A DNA stretch of 64,000 nt from Bacteroidia bacterium. GTDB lineage: Bacteria; Bacteroidota; Bacteroidia; Chitinophagales; Chitinophagaceae. Every line of letters begins with the position of its first letter. The stretch's first letter is position 1. Under the pieces are notes generated by a model. That model saw nothing but the letters and a program-made list of their open reading frames with translations. It did no database searches and had not been told where the DNA came from. Positions 7,524 through 17,457 of this stretch are shown piece by piece. The DNA lies in contig JAUIBA010000008.1 of NCBI GenBank assembly GCA_030427635.1, positions 1 to 64,000 of the forward strand, in the 5' to 3' direction. The translations under genes and the position numbers were made by a program.

Positions 7524-9560
7524 CTAGCGGAATAGCGTTACGTTACCCTTCTTATTGATGCGCTTACCACTGGAGCAGAAGCCGTCAGCCTCCCATACAT
7601 AAACACCTTCGGTACATAATGTACCATTGAATGTGCCATCCCACTTCTGGGTGGGGTCTGTGGTTTCAAATACCAGCTGGCCATAACGGTTAAAGATGCG
7701 GAAATAGTTAAGCTTACTGATAGCAGTATTGAGTATACCGAAACGGTTGCTGCCACCATGCACACTTGTAGGTACAAATGCGTTGGGCACATTGAAGTCT
7801 CCACAGTCTACACGTACAGTTACCGTATCGCGCGCTGCACACTGATAGCCCTCACCTATCTCCGTTACGGTAAGATAGTAAGTGAAATCATAAGGAGGGT
7901 AAACGTATGGATTAGCATCTGTAGTATCACTCATGAACTGATATGGCTCCCAATGATACAGATAGCTACCCTGCGATGTAAATGGTCCGCCAATGGTAGA
8001 AGTGGCACCATCACGTATCCAGCGGTCAGGACCTGCATCCGCAGTTACCTTCACCACATTTACACGAATAGCAGTATCTACAATACAGCCAAAAGGATAA
8101 TAAAGAGTAAAGCGATACTCTGTAGCATATGCCGGGAAGACACGTACAGAATCTATAAATACATTGGTAGTATCTATGTTGTGCCCTGCAGCCCATCTTA
8201 TAGAGTCTGCCAGAGTAGATACAGCATAGAGGCGCAGCGTATCTCCCTGGCATAATGTTGTATCATTATTACGGTATAGTGTAGGCGGTGCCAGTACGGT
8301 AATACTTTTACAGTCGCTACGCTGTGTGGGCAGGCCCTCATCTGCCACAAAATACACATTGTAAACCCCCGGTGCAGTATATACATAGGACGGCGGTGCT
8401 ACTTCTGTAAATGATGGTATTGTGGAGCTGCTACACTCATTAAATGATATGTGTGTAAGGGTACTGTCGTGAGAGTTGGTAATAAAAGCAGATACAGTAT
8501 CATGGTCGCGCAGGAAGCCGGATATAGCGCCCGGAAAATCCATACCACCCACTACACTGTATGTAATACCTGTATACAGTCCTGTAGCCTTAGGCATCCG
8601 CACCTCTACCAGCTGGCTGGTTGTACTGTCAGTAATGTACAGGTGAAGATAATTACAGTCACGTATCAGTGATAGAGATGAAGGTCTCAGGATGCGGAAC
8701 AGGAAATCACCCAGATTAGTACCCACAGGCGCGCCTGGATTAAGGGTAGCGCCCAGGTCTATACGGGCCAGCGTACTGTTCCCGAAGTTAGTAACAAACA
8801 AATGCCATTGCCCGTCCTCATACGTTGCTGCGAGGTCTGACGGGAAGTTAAGAGCACCATCAGGATTATTATATGTTTTCGCAAGCGGCGTTATAGATAC
8901 ATTGTATGAAAAATCAAGCTGTATAAGGCTTCCTGAACCATAGTTTACAAGATATCCCAGCCAGTGACCATCTGCATCCTGCGCTACAAACAGCCCTTTA
9001 GGATGGTTGAGCAGGTTACCCGGATTGCCGAAGTTGGCAATATTGGGCTTAGGATTACTGAGGCGACGACCGAAATCTATACGTGCCAGCTCTGATGATA
9101 ATGCATCAAAACCACCGGCTACAAACAGATGCCATTTCTGCGAAAGCGTATCTTTTGCCAGATATAATGTTGTCGGGTTTTCCGGCAGGCCCAGAGTAAG
9201 ATTACCAAAATTGGTTACAGACGGAACATTATTCAGACTGCTGCCAAAATTGAGGCGCAGCAGCTCTGTAGTCTGAGAGTTGATAACAAAACCGTAATAA
9301 GAGCCACTGTCATAAGCAATTTCCATACCGGTAGGCACATGGAAATTGAAGTTGTTACCCATATTCACGCCAGATGGAGCATTGAACAGGAAACCAGAGC
9401 AGAAACCCCAATAATACGATTGAGCATCAAATACATTGCTGGTGAGGGTTACAGGCTGGTTTACACATACAGTGTCCGGTGCGTTGAACAGTGTCTGTGC
9501 AAACATCTTATTTACCTGCGATACCACCAGTATCGCTATGAGCAGCAAGCATTTCTTCAT
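7524..9560 (-). CDS. Secreted beta-propeller protein with T9SS type B sorting domain
   Basis: Cell-surface or secreted protein of unknown target. The signal peptide (MKKCLLLIAILVVS...) is followed by about six repeats of the form LFVTNFGNSTLARIDLG (about 60-370), which suggests a propeller. Then come PKD/Ig-like segments (380-590) and a C-terminal domain with NAFVPTSVHG, FRIFNRYGQLVFE and WDGTFNG that matches the gliding-motility-associated type B (CHU_C) sorting domain. This domain routes export through the T9SS encoded around 52-57 kb. Length 678 aa. It appears monocistronic. Confidence 0.85.
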   Translation of the reverse strand: MKKCLLLIAILVVSQVNKMFAQTLFNAPDTVCVNQPVTLTSNVFDAQSYYWGFCSGFLFNAPSGVNMGNNFNFHVPTGMEIAYDSGSYYGFVINSQTTELLRLNFGSSLNNVPSVTNFGNLTLGLPENPTTLYLAKDTLSQKWHLFVAGGFDALSSELARIDFGRRLSNPKPNIANFGNPGNLLNHPKGLFVAQDADGHWLGYLVNYGSGSLIQLDFSYNVSITPLAKTYNNPDGALNFPSDLAATYEDGQWHLFVTNFGNSTLARIDLGATLNPGAPVGTNLGDFLFRILRPSSLSLIRDCNYLHLYITDSTTSQLVEVRMPKATGLYTGITYSVVGGMDFPGAISGFLRDHDTVSAFITNSHDSTLTHISFNECSSSTIPSFTEVAPPSYVYTAPGVYNVYFVADEGLPTQRSDCKSITVLAPPTLYRNNDTTLCQGDTLRLYAVSTLADSIRWAAGHNIDTTNVFIDSVRVFPAYATEYRFTLYYPFGCIVDTAIRVNVVKVTADAGPDRWIRDGATSTIGGPFTSQGSYLYHWEPYQFMSDTTDANPYVYPPYDFTYYLTVTEIGEGYQCAARDTVTVRVDCGDFNVPNAFVPTSVHGGSNRFGILNTAISKLNYFRIFNRYGQLVFETTDPTQKWDGTFNGTLCTEGVYVWEADGFCSSGKRINKKGNVTLFR

Positions 9561-9764
9561 AAATTCTTCTGTCTAATACTTATCAGACGTTGCCATAAGC
9601 CATTTTGTGAGTGTACAGCGCACCTCCGGACAAGCTGAAAGTGACCGATTAACAACACAGACCTTATTCATGCAACGTGCGTAATATTCCGCTAATATAT
9701 GGATTTTAGCCGAAAGCAATGCCCGCAAAGGTGTATATTTATTTCCGCAAATCAAATAGGAAAA

Positions 9765-11945
9765 ATGTTTAAAAGTATTACCGTAAAAAAATCTCTGGCA
9801 ACAGCTGTTCTCATGGCAGGATTGATGCCCTGCTGGCAGCCATCGGCCATAGCAAAAGAAGGAATGTGGTTACCCCCGTCTCTGAGCAGTCAGGAAAGGG
9901 AAATGAAAGCAGCAGGACTGCAGATTGCAATAGATAAAATTTATAATGAAAATGGCACGGGGCTTAATAATGCAGTAGTATTATTCGGTAAAGGCTGTAC
10001 CGGAGAAATCATCTCCTCAAAAGGATTACTGCTCACTAACCACCACTGTGGCTACTCCAGTGCGCAGGCGCTGAGTGGCGATGGCAAAGATTTTTTTGCT
10101 GATGGCTACTGGGCAAAAGACTTTAAAGAAGAGCTGCCCTGCAAAGGACTGACAGTAACTTTCATTAGAAAAATACAAAATGTAACAGACCGCATACTGC
10201 AAGATATTGCCGACACGGTTGCAAATGATATCCGTGATAGTATTGTGAAGGTACGTGTGGCATTAGCCGAGAAAGAGATTGCAAAAGAGTCGGGATACGA
10301 AGTACTCATAAAACCATATTTTAAAGGAAATGAATATTGGGCGGCTATCCATGAAACATTCCGCGATATACGTTTTGTCGGCTTTCCGCCTAATGGCATA
10401 GGTGCTTTTGGTGGCGATGAAGAAAACTGGATGTGGCCACGCCATACCGGCGATTTCAGTATTTTCAGAGTATATGCCGGTGCAGATAACAAACCTGCCG
10501 ACTATTCGCCCGATAACAAACCATATGAATCGCCCAGACACTTCACAATTAATACCGGAGGAATAAAAGAGGGAGACTTTACAATGGTGTACGGTTTTCC
10601 CGGCACTACCAATGAGTACATCTCTTCCTTTGCGCTGAAACATGTCTATTCCATAGCCGACCCAATCAGTATTGAGGCGCGTACCCGTAAGCTGGATGTA
10701 TGGATGACACACATGAAAGCAGACAGGAATATCTTTATCAAGTACACAGCAAAGCGGGCTTCTGTAGCTAACGGCTGGAAGAAGTGGCAGGGAGAGGTTA
10801 CCGGCCTTAAGCTGAACAATGTAACAGGTAAGAAAGAAATCTACGAGCGTGAATTTACCAAATGGGCTGCAGCTGATAAAACAATGCCCTGGGCCGACGA
10901 CCTGCTGCCTCGTATGAAAAAGGCAGCAGAAGGAGTAGATAAAGAGAAGACAGAATACCAGTATATAAAAGAGGCGGTACTGGGTATAGAGATAGTACAG
11001 CATGCAGCCATTATAGGTAAAATGCTGGCAGTAATGAGAGCCGGACTGGCACAGGACACAATGAAAGACTCTTTGCTAAGTCTTGTAAAAGCCGGAGAAG
11101 GGTTTTATAAAAATTATGACCTGGCTACAGACAGAGATGTGTTCATGTCGCTCATGACATACTACCTTCAGCAGCCCCCTGAAGCTATACCCGACCATTT
11201 CAAAAAATCGCAGGCGATATATGCAGGCAATATGCAGCGATGGGCCGATATGGTATTTAATAAATCTTTACTCTCAAACCGACAGAAACTAAGTGCATGG
11301 GCTACTAATGCTACACCTGCCGATAGCGCTGCATTGATTACAGATCCTGCATGGCAGATATATGACGCTATAGATAATCATAATAAGCAGAAAGTGCAAC
11401 CTGCACTTAAAGAATATAACAAGGAAATGCCCTACCTGGAGCGGTTATACATGAAAGCACAGATGGCGCAGAATAAAAACAAGGTCTTTTATCCTGATGC
11501 TAACCTCACACTGCGCCTGGCATGGGGAAAAATAAAAGGTCTGGACCCTGACGGGCAGGCAGGATACTCATGGCAAACCACACTGGATGAAGCTATTGCC
11601 CTTGACGATACTTCAAAAGAGATATTTACCGTACCTGCAAAACTGAAGGAACTGCACCAGCGCAAAGACTACGGCCGCTGGAGTGAAAAAGGTGTAATGC
11701 CACTGGCATTCATCGCCACAAACCATACCACAGGCGGCAACTCAGGCAGCCCCGTTCTTAATGGTAAAGGGCAGCTAATAGGTACTAATTTCGACAGGGC
11801 CAACGAGGGTACAATGAGTGATTATTATTTTGACCCATCAAGATGCAGAAACATATCAGTAGATATCCGCTATACCCTTTTCATAATAGAAAAGTTTGGT
11901 GGTGCCGGATGGCTGATAGACGAAATGGACATCGTAACAAAGTAA
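9765..11945 (+). CDS. S46 family dipeptidyl peptidase (DPP11-like)
   Basis: Exported serine exopeptidase that removes dipeptides from peptide N-termini. The start at 9765 puts a normal signal peptide (KKSLATAVLMAGLMP) first; an upstream in-frame ATG at 9699 would add 22 non-signal residues. S46 hallmarks: TNHHCGYSS with the catalytic His, and GGNSGSPV with the nucleophile Ser660. The residue 18 after this Ser is Arg678. In Porphyromonas gingivalis DPP11 the Arg at the same offset (Ser655/Arg673) gives Asp/Glu specificity, whereas DPP7 has Gly. I therefore infer acidic P1 specificity. Length 726 aa is typical. Confidence 0.93.
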   Translation: MFKSITVKKSLATAVLMAGLMPCWQPSAIAKEGMWLPPSLSSQEREMKAAGLQIAIDKIYNENGTGLNNAVVLFGKGCTGEIISSKGLLLTNHHCGYSSAQALSGDGKDFFADGYWAKDFKEELPCKGLTVTFIRKIQNVTDRILQDIADTVANDIRDSIVKVRVALAEKEIAKESGYEVLIKPYFKGNEYWAAIHETFRDIRFVGFPPNGIGAFGGDEENWMWPRHTGDFSIFRVYAGADNKPADYSPDNKPYESPRHFTINTGGIKEGDFTMVYGFPGTTNEYISSFALKHVYSIADPISIEARTRKLDVWMTHMKADRNIFIKYTAKRASVANGWKKWQGEVTGLKLNNVTGKKEIYEREFTKWAAADKTMPWADDLLPRMKKAAEGVDKEKTEYQYIKEAVLGIEIVQHAAIIGKMLAVMRAGLAQDTMKDSLLSLVKAGEGFYKNYDLATDRDVFMSLMTYYLQQPPEAIPDHFKKSQAIYAGNMQRWADMVFNKSLLSNRQKLSAWATNATPADSAALITDPAWQIYDAIDNHNKQKVQPALKEYNKEMPYLERLYMKAQMAQNKNKVFYPDANLTLRLAWGKIKGLDPDGQAGYSWQTTLDEAIALDDTSKEIFTVPAKLKELHQRKDYGRWSEKGVMPLAFIATNHTTGGNSGSPVLNGKGQLIGTNFDRANEGTMSDYYFDPSRCRNISVDIRYTLFIIEKFGGAGWLIDEMDIVTK

Positions 11946-11965
11946 CATAAATAAAGCTGACCAAA

Positions 11966-11996
11966 GCCGTGACCGGAGCATTTATCCGGTCGCGGC
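11966..11996. terminator. Hairpin between convergent S46 peptidase and pyrH
   Basis: GCCGTGACCGGA pairs with TCCGGTCGCGGC (12 pairs, one G-T) around a 7-base loop. It lies 20 bases after the peptidase stop and 3 bases from the pyrH end. No T-run follows on either strand, so termination is likely but not certain. Confidence 0.5.
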
Positions 11997-11999
11997 ACA

Positions 12000-12710
12000 T
12001 CAGCTTACCAGCGTACCTACAGCCTTACCGTTTACCACATCCAGCAGATTGCCAGCTTTGTTGATGTCAAACACAATAATAGGCAGGTTATTCTCCTGGC
12101 ACAGTGTGAAGGCTGTCATATCCATTACCTTCAGGTTTTTACTGATTACCTCATTAAACGACAGCGTTTCAAAACGCGTAGCCGTAGGGTCTTTTTCAGG
12201 GTCAGCAGTATAGATGCCATCTACTCTGGTACCCTTCAGTATCACATCAGCAGTTATTTCTATTGCCCTCAGTGAGCCTGCCGTATCTGTAGTAAAATAG
12301 GGATTACCCGTACCCGCGCCGAATATTACTACCCTGCCCTTTTCCAGATGGCGTATAGCCTTGCGCCTTATGTACGGCTCTGCTACCTGCTCCATCTTTA
12401 TAGCGCTCTGCAGTCTGGTATTCACCCCTGCTTTCTCCAGCGATGCCTGTAGTGCCATACCGTTTATCACAGTAGCCAGCATCCCCATATAGTCGCCCTG
12501 CGCGCGCTCTATACCGGTCTCAGCCTCATTCATACCACGGTATATGTTACCGCCACCTATTACTATTGCCACCTGCACGCCTATGTCTGTTATCGCTTTT
12601 ATTTCTCTGGCATACTGCTCCAGCATCTGCGGAGCAATACCAAAATTACGATCGCCCATCAGCGACTCACCCGAAAGCTTCAACAAAACACGACTGTACT
12701 TAGGAGACAT
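12000..12710 (-). CDS. pyrH: UMP kinase
   Basis: Phosphorylates UMP to UDP with ATP in pyrimidine nucleotide synthesis. It belongs to the amino-acid kinase fold: [12 protein letters not shown] at the N-terminus, the glycine-rich [10 protein letters not shown], and [17 protein letters not shown] for nucleotide binding. The length (236 aa) is exactly typical of bacterial hexameric PyrH. In many bacteria frr follows pyrH; here no frr follows, and the downstream neighbour converges. The ATG at 12708-12710 follows a short AT-rich leader. Confidence 0.97.
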   Translation of the reverse strand: MSPKYSRVLLKLSGESLMGDRNFGIAPQMLEQYAREIKAITDIGVQVAIVIGGGNIYRGMNEAETGIERAQGDYMGMLATVINGMALQASLEKAGVNTRLQSAIKMEQVAEPYIRRKAIRHLEKGRVVIFGAGTGNPYFTTDTAGSLRAIEITADVILKGTRVDGIYTADPEKDPTATRFETLSFNEVISKNLKVMDMTAFTLCQENNLPIIVFDINKAGNLLDVVNGKAVGTLVS

Positions 12711-12830
12711 TGATTAGAATTTGGTATGAAAATCAGACTGCAAAGAAACAAAAAAAGTTTGCTGTTTAGGTATAGCATTTTATCACATATACACCATTCT
12801 ATATAACCCGCTATTGCCCTGTGTCACCAT

Positions 12831-12860
12831 AAAACAAAAGGCTTCCGTTTTCCGGAAGCC
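12831..12860 (-). terminator. Terminator after gcvT
   Basis: GGCTTCCG and CGGAAGCC form an 8-pair stem with a short loop, and on the minus strand this is followed by TTTTGTTTT. It lies 28 bases after the gcvT stop. Confidence 0.8.
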
Positions 12861-12888
12861 CTTGTTACAATTATGTTTTTTGTGTCAT

Positions 12889-13977
12889 TTATGGCAGAAA
12901 TGGCATCTTCACCACCTTTGCCTTTACACCCTTGTCACGTATCATTACATACACCTCCGTACCTTCTGCAGCATGTGGTGTAGTTACATAACCCATACCT
13001 ATAGCCTTACCCAGTGTAGGCGACTGTGTACCTGATGTAATAACGCCTATCTCCTCACCTGCCATATTCTGCAGTTTGTAGCCATGGCGGGGAATACCCT
13101 TATCCACCATTTCCAGACCCACCAGTTTGCGCTTCAGTCCCTCAGCTTTCAGCTGCTCCATTATGGGGCGTGCCGTAAAGTCTTTGGTAAATTTGGTAAT
13201 CCATCCCAAACCAGCTTCCAGCGGGCTGGTAGTATCATCTATATCATTGCCATACAGGCAGAAACTCTTCTCCAGACGCAGCGTATCGCGTGCAGCCAGC
13301 CCTATAGGCTTCAGGCCTGCCGGCTCACCCACGCGGAAGATTTCACTCCATATCTTATCCGCATCACCATCCTTATCTTCAAAATATATTTCCACACCAC
13401 CAGCACCGGTATAGCCGGTATAGCTCACCACCACATTTTCCACTCCGGCAAAAGTGCCTTTGGCAAACGTATAGTACTTAAGGCTGGTTATATCCATATC
13501 GGTAAGCTGCTGCATGAGTGCGGTAGCATTAGGTCCCTGTACTGCCAGCAGGCCGGTCTTGTCCGATATGTTGTGCATCTCCACACCCTTTGTATTGTGG
13601 CTGCTTATCCAGTTCCAGTCCTTTTCTATGTTCGATGCGTTTACCACCAGCATATACACTTTATTATGCTCCACACAGTACACCAGCAGGTCATCCACTA
13701 TGCCACCTTCATTATTAGGCAGGCAGGAATACTGCGCCTTTCCATCGGTCAGTTTCGAGGCATCGTTGCTCGTTACCCGCTGTATCAGGTCCAGCGCATC
13801 AGGTCCCTTCAGTATGAACTCTCCCATGTGGCTCACATCAAACACACCCGCATTGTTGCGCACGCAGTGATGCTCTTCGTTAATGCCCGTGTAGGATATA
13901 GGCATGTTATAACCGGCAAACGGAGCCATTTTGGCGCCCAGCTCTATGTGTTTCTGTGTAAATGGAGTGTTCTTCAT
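12889..13977 (-). CDS. gcvT: Glycine cleavage system T protein (aminomethyltransferase)
   Basis: Transfers the aminomethyl group of lipoyl-H protein to tetrahydrofolate and releases ammonia during glycine cleavage. Signature segments: [17 protein letters not shown] at the N-terminus, [10 protein letters not shown], the folate-binding [23 protein letters not shown], and [20 protein letters not shown] in the C-terminal barrel. The start at 13977 gives 362 aa, the family length. An in-frame extension to 14091 would run through the promoter-like element and is rejected. gcvH and gcvP are not adjacent. Confidence 0.95.
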   Translation of the reverse strand: MKNTPFTQKHIELGAKMAPFAGYNMPISYTGINEEHHCVRNNAGVFDVSHMGEFILKGPDALDLIQRVTSNDASKLTDGKAQYSCLPNNEGGIVDDLLVYCVEHNKVYMLVVNASNIEKDWNWISSHNTKGVEMHNISDKTGLLAVQGPNATALMQQLTDMDITSLKYYTFAKGTFAGVENVVVSYTGYTGAGGVEIYFEDKDGDADKIWSEIFRVGEPAGLKPIGLAARDTLRLEKSFCLYGNDIDDTTSPLEAGLGWITKFTKDFTARPIMEQLKAEGLKRKLVGLEMVDKGIPRHGYKLQNMAGEEIGVITSGTQSPTLGKAIGMGYVTTPHAAEGTEVYVMIRDKGVKAKVVKMPFLP

Positions 13978-13998
13978 AACATTGTTTGAATGTGGGCG

Positions 13999-14006
13999 CA
14001 AAAATA
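13999..14006 (-). promoter_or_regulatory. Candidate -7 promoter element for gcvT
   Basis: Minus-strand TATTTTTG fits TAnnTTTG and ends 22 bases before the gcvT ATG. It supports the start at 13977. No convincing -33 element was found. Confidence 0.45.
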
Positions 14007-14065
14007 AACTTATTTTTTTACCTGTGCCCCTCCCGTTACAACTACACATACTGGCACGCAATGTG

Positions 14066-14073
14066 TAGATTTG
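14066..14073 (+). promoter_or_regulatory. Candidate -7 promoter element for the small lipoprotein
   Basis: TAGATTTG matches TAnnTTTG and lies 8 bases before the ATG at 14081. This would give a very short or leaderless transcript. Confidence 0.35.
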
Positions 14074-14080
14074 TAAGAGT

Positions 14081-14476
14081 ATGATGACCACACTCCGCTA
14101 TTGCGCATTTTTACTGCTTGCCGCATCGCTGATGTCCTGCCGTCGTAATGGCACCATCACCTACAGGATGAAGAATATTGCTTCCGATTCTATCATGGTC
14201 ATATGTGGCAATCAGCCCCTCACCCGCTACGATACATTCTGGATTGGTTATAATCAGACGGCCACATTGCTGGTAGCAGGCAAGGGCAAAGACCATATAA
14301 GCAATTACCGTATCACATCCCCCTCACTTACCGATTTCTCCTCCATACAGGTACTGAAGTTGCACACCTTTACACCATCAGGTGCCGGTTTTATGCAGGC
14401 TGGTTACTGGACCTATGAAGAAAAAGGACGCTCTGCTGCATGGTACACCGCCACAGTTACCGATGCCAGTTTCTGA
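14081..14476 (+). CDS. Small predicted lipoprotein, function unknown
   Basis: A 131-residue protein with a lipoprotein signal peptide: charged start, hydrophobic run [10 protein letters not shown], and lipobox LMSC with Cys20. The mature part is rich in Thr, Ser and aromatic residues and looks like a small beta-sandwich; I recognise no family. Translation could start at either of two consecutive ATG codons. It diverges from gcvT and converges with the NHL-repeat array. It would be processed by LspA (60.5-61.2 kb). Confidence 0.7.
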   Translation: MMTTLRYCAFLLLAASLMSCRRNGTITYRMKNIASDSIMVICGNQPLTRYDTFWIGYNQTATLLVAGKGKDHISNYRITSPSLTDFSSIQVLKLHTFTPSGAGFMQAGYWTYEEKGRSAAWYTATVTDASF

Positions 14477-14524
14477 TTAAGCGCGTAATCCATACAGCCA
14501 GTATTTGAGTGATACTACGTGCAG

Positions 14525-15979
14525 CTACTCCTTCTGCACTCTTACTATATGCCGCACACCATCTGGCTGCACCACATACAGCACATATATACCCGGGGCA
14601 TATCCTGCTATATTCAGCTCGCCACTCCCACCCTGCAGGTAGCCACCGGCTACATTTACGCCAGCTATATTTTGTAGTATATAAGTACTGCCTGCTGCAG
14701 CGCCACTTATGTGTACCCTGCTTCCTGCCGGGTTAGGATATACCTGCACACTACCCGCTGCTACAGTGCCCGTGTGCAGGGTAGTATCTCCGCCACCGCC
14801 CCCCTCATGCACCGGCGCCCATATCTTACGCACCCGGCAGCCCCATTCCGACAGATAGGCATTTCCTACACTATCAAAGCACATCCCTGTTGGTTGAATA
14901 AACGCACTATCAGCATCCAATCCGTCACCCGGAGGACCTGCGCTACGCAACCTATGCCCTCCAGCCCACATATTTATTATTCCGGAAACCATATCAACCC
15001 GCATTATTCTCCCGCTCATTAGGCCCCCCCCAACATATTCGGCACTCTCCCCCCCCAGATACAGATAACCCGTATCATCAAAATTCATGCACTGCACTTC
15101 ATTTATGTAAGCAGCAGTGGCAGGGCCACCCATACCAGAAAAGTCCATCGAATTACCCCCAGCCCCTATGACTGTAGTAATAATACCAGACACCCGATCA
15201 ACACGCCGCACACGGAAGTTTCCTCCGTCCAGAATATACATATTTCCCAATGTGTCAAATCTGATATCATGCGGACTGGATAGTTTAGCTGCTGTAGCCG
15301 GTCCCCCATCCCCTGAAAACCCAGGCATACCCGTACCTGCTACGGTAGTAATAAGGCCGGTTACCGCATCTACACGCCGCACTACCGCATTAAACCTATC
15401 TGAAAAGTAGATATTATTATTCGCATCTACAGCCACCCGCCATGCCTCCACACCTGCGGCTGTGGCAGGACCACCATCACCGCTATAGCCATAGGAGGAA
15501 GGCCAGGATCCAGCCACCACATCAAAATAACCCGTACTCAAATCTACCCGTATGACAGAACCTCCGATAGCCATTAGTAACCTACCTGAATTATCGATAC
15601 ATATTCCCTGTGCAGTAACAGGAGCATCTGTAGCCGGTATGGTATCGCTACCGCTCATATCTGCACCTCCTCCTGCCACATGAGTTATAATACCGGTTAC
15701 TGCATCTATACGCAAAACACCATGAAAGTGCTCACTACAATAAACATTACCAATACTATCAATACAAATGTCATTAGGCCGGTTTATTACCGCATTCACC
15801 GACGGGCCGCCAATACCTTCATAGCCACAACTATCACCAGTGCCCATAGAAGCATAAGAAGCCCATCCGGCCAGAGATGTAACTATACGCGGCTGGGCTG
15901 TTGCTGCGGCGGCATAGAACAGTAGCAACAGCAACGTATAAGCCAGTATGTGATACTTACTTCCTCTCGTACTTTTCAT
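14525..15979 (-). CDS. NHL-repeat protein with T9SS type A sorting domain (copy 3 of 3)
   Basis: Secreted surface protein, last in a row of three paralogues. The signal peptide (residues 1-28) ends in AAATAQPRI. About five NHL-type propeller blades follow (40-390), with recurring GDGGPATAA, NIYFSD and ITTVAGTG motifs. The last ~75 residues, starting at VYPNPAGSRVHISG and ending VRVQKE, are a type A (Por_Secre_tail) sorting domain. Export would be through the T9SS and PorU processing. Its central blades resemble copy 1 (17458-18906) more than the adjacent copy 2. Ligand unknown. Confidence 0.85.
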   Translation of the reverse strand: MKSTRGSKYHILAYTLLLLLFYAAAATAQPRIVTSLAGWASYASMGTGDSCGYEGIGGPSVNAVINRPNDICIDSIGNVYCSEHFHGVLRIDAVTGIITHVAGGGADMSGSDTIPATDAPVTAQGICIDNSGRLLMAIGGSVIRVDLSTGYFDVVAGSWPSSYGYSGDGGPATAAGVEAWRVAVDANNNIYFSDRFNAVVRRVDAVTGLITTVAGTGMPGFSGDGGPATAAKLSSPHDIRFDTLGNMYILDGGNFRVRRVDRVSGIITTVIGAGGNSMDFSGMGGPATAAYINEVQCMNFDDTGYLYLGGESAEYVGGGLMSGRIMRVDMVSGIINMWAGGHRLRSAGPPGDGLDADSAFIQPTGMCFDSVGNAYLSEWGCRVRKIWAPVHEGGGGGDTTLHTGTVAAGSVQVYPNPAGSRVHISGAAAGSTYILQNIAGVNVAGGYLQGGSGELNIAGYAPGIYVLYVVQPDGVRHIVRVQKE

Positions 15980-15993
15980 AGTTGTGTTTTTAG

Positions 15994-17442
15994 CTACTCC
16001 TTCTGCACTCTTACTATATGCCGCACACCATCTGGCTGCACCACATACAGCACATACATACCCGGGGCATATCCTGCTATATTCAGCTCGCCACTCCCCC
16101 CCCGCAGGTAGCCTCCGGCTACATTTACACCAGCTATATTTTGTAGTATATAAGTACTGCCTGCTGCAGCGCCACTTATGTGTACCCTGCTTCCTGCCGG
16201 GTTGGGATATACATTCAGATTACCCGCTGCTACAGTGCCCGCATGCAGGGTAGTATCTCCGCCACCGCCCCCCTCATGCACCGGTGCCCATATCTTACGC
16301 ACCCGGCATTGATTATCGGCTATATATGCATTACCAGTACTATCAAAACATAAACCTGCTGGCTCAAAAAACGCGCTATCCGCATCCAGCCCATCGCCCG
16401 GATAGCCGGGATTGCTGCGCAATCTGTGCCCGCCACCCCATTGCGTAATAATACCTGTAACCAGGTTCATTCGCAATATGCGGGCGCTCCTTATCCCCGG
16501 ACCCATATAGTCCTGATTTGCACCTCCTATATACAAATAGCCCGTATCATCAAACGCCAGACAATCCGGTACATTGATATATGCTGCAGTGGCAGGGCCA
16601 TCCATACCGGAGAAATCATCCAATCCCCCTCCAGCTCCGGCTATCGTACTGATGATGCCGGTAGCTGCATCTATTTTCCTTACCCGAAAATTGCCTCCAT
16701 CTGATATATATATACTATTTAAAGTATCTATTTTGATATCAACCGGCCTGTTTAAACGGGCTGCTGTAGCAGGCCCACCATCGCCCGAGAAACCTGAGAA
16801 TGTACCTCCGGCTACTGTACTTATGATACCCGTTACCGCATCTACCCTTCTTACCACAGAATGTACCCAATCTGTAAAATAAATATTCTGTTCAGTATCC
16901 ACAGCTACCCGATAGGCAAGTATACCTGCAGCTGTTGCCGGACCGCCATCTCCAGAATAGTCGTCTATCGTTGGCCACGCACCTGCCACTACCGTAAAGT
17001 AGCCGGTACTCAAATCTATCCGTATTATCCTACCCCCCGTAGTCATCAGCAACTTACCGCCTCCATCTATACATATACCATAACCAATAGCCGAAATGGC
17101 TGTGGCAGGTATCGTATCGCTGCCGCTCATGTCCGGCCCGTCTCCCGCTACATGGGTCACAATACCCGTTACCGCATCTATTCGCATCACCCCTGTATAG
17201 CTGCTATAAAATATATTACCTGCACTATCAATACAGATATCATTCGCTCTGCTTAATACGGCACTCACTGCTGGTCCGCCTATACCGCTATTACCACAAC
17301 TGTCCACAGTGCCGGTATTATCTAATCTCCCCGCAATTGTAGTTACTATGCGCGGCTGGGCTGTTGCTGCGGTGGCATAGAACAGCAGCAACAGCAACAT
17401 ATAAACCAATATGTGATACTTACTTCCTCTGGTACTTTTCAT
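15994..17442 (-). CDS. NHL-repeat protein with T9SS type A sorting domain (copy 2 of 3)
   Basis: Middle paralogue, 482 aa, with the same plan: signal peptide, NHL-type blades with GDGGPATAA repeats (about 130-330), a short linker with HEGGGGGDTTLH, and the type A sorting tail beginning LNVYPNPAGSR. Its third and fourth blades (for example SVVRRVDAVTGIISTVAGG and GFSGDGGPATAARLNRPV) differ from the almost matching blades of copies 1 and 3. The tail shares AGNLNVYPN with copy 1 but RVHISG with copy 3, which indicates mosaic exchange. Confidence 0.85.
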   Translation of the reverse strand: MKSTRGSKYHILVYMLLLLLFYATAATAQPRIVTTIAGRLDNTGTVDSCGNSGIGGPAVSAVLSRANDICIDSAGNIFYSSYTGVMRIDAVTGIVTHVAGDGPDMSGSDTIPATAISAIGYGICIDGGGKLLMTTGGRIIRIDLSTGYFTVVAGAWPTIDDYSGDGGPATAAGILAYRVAVDTEQNIYFTDWVHSVVRRVDAVTGIISTVAGGTFSGFSGDGGPATAARLNRPVDIKIDTLNSIYISDGGNFRVRKIDAATGIISTIAGAGGGLDDFSGMDGPATAAYINVPDCLAFDDTGYLYIGGANQDYMGPGIRSARILRMNLVTGIITQWGGGHRLRSNPGYPGDGLDADSAFFEPAGLCFDSTGNAYIADNQCRVRKIWAPVHEGGGGGDTTLHAGTVAAGNLNVYPNPAGSRVHISGAAAGSTYILQNIAGVNVAGGYLRGGSGELNIAGYAPGMYVLYVVQPDGVRHIVRVQKE

Positions 17443-17457
17443 AGTTGTGTTTTTTAG

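Noticed and set aside
10263-11003. A 246-codon minus-strand frame inside the S46 peptidase gene
   Set aside because: Antisense to an intact catalytic gene; the Cys/Phe-rich translation has no domain.
13084-13989. A 301-codon + strand frame opposite gcvT
   Set aside because: Shadow of a well-supported gene, with low-complexity His-rich translation.
13978-14080. Glycine riboswitch upstream of gcvT
   Set aside because: The leader is too short (about 15-20 bases after the -7 element) and none of the conserved glycine aptamer sequence is present.
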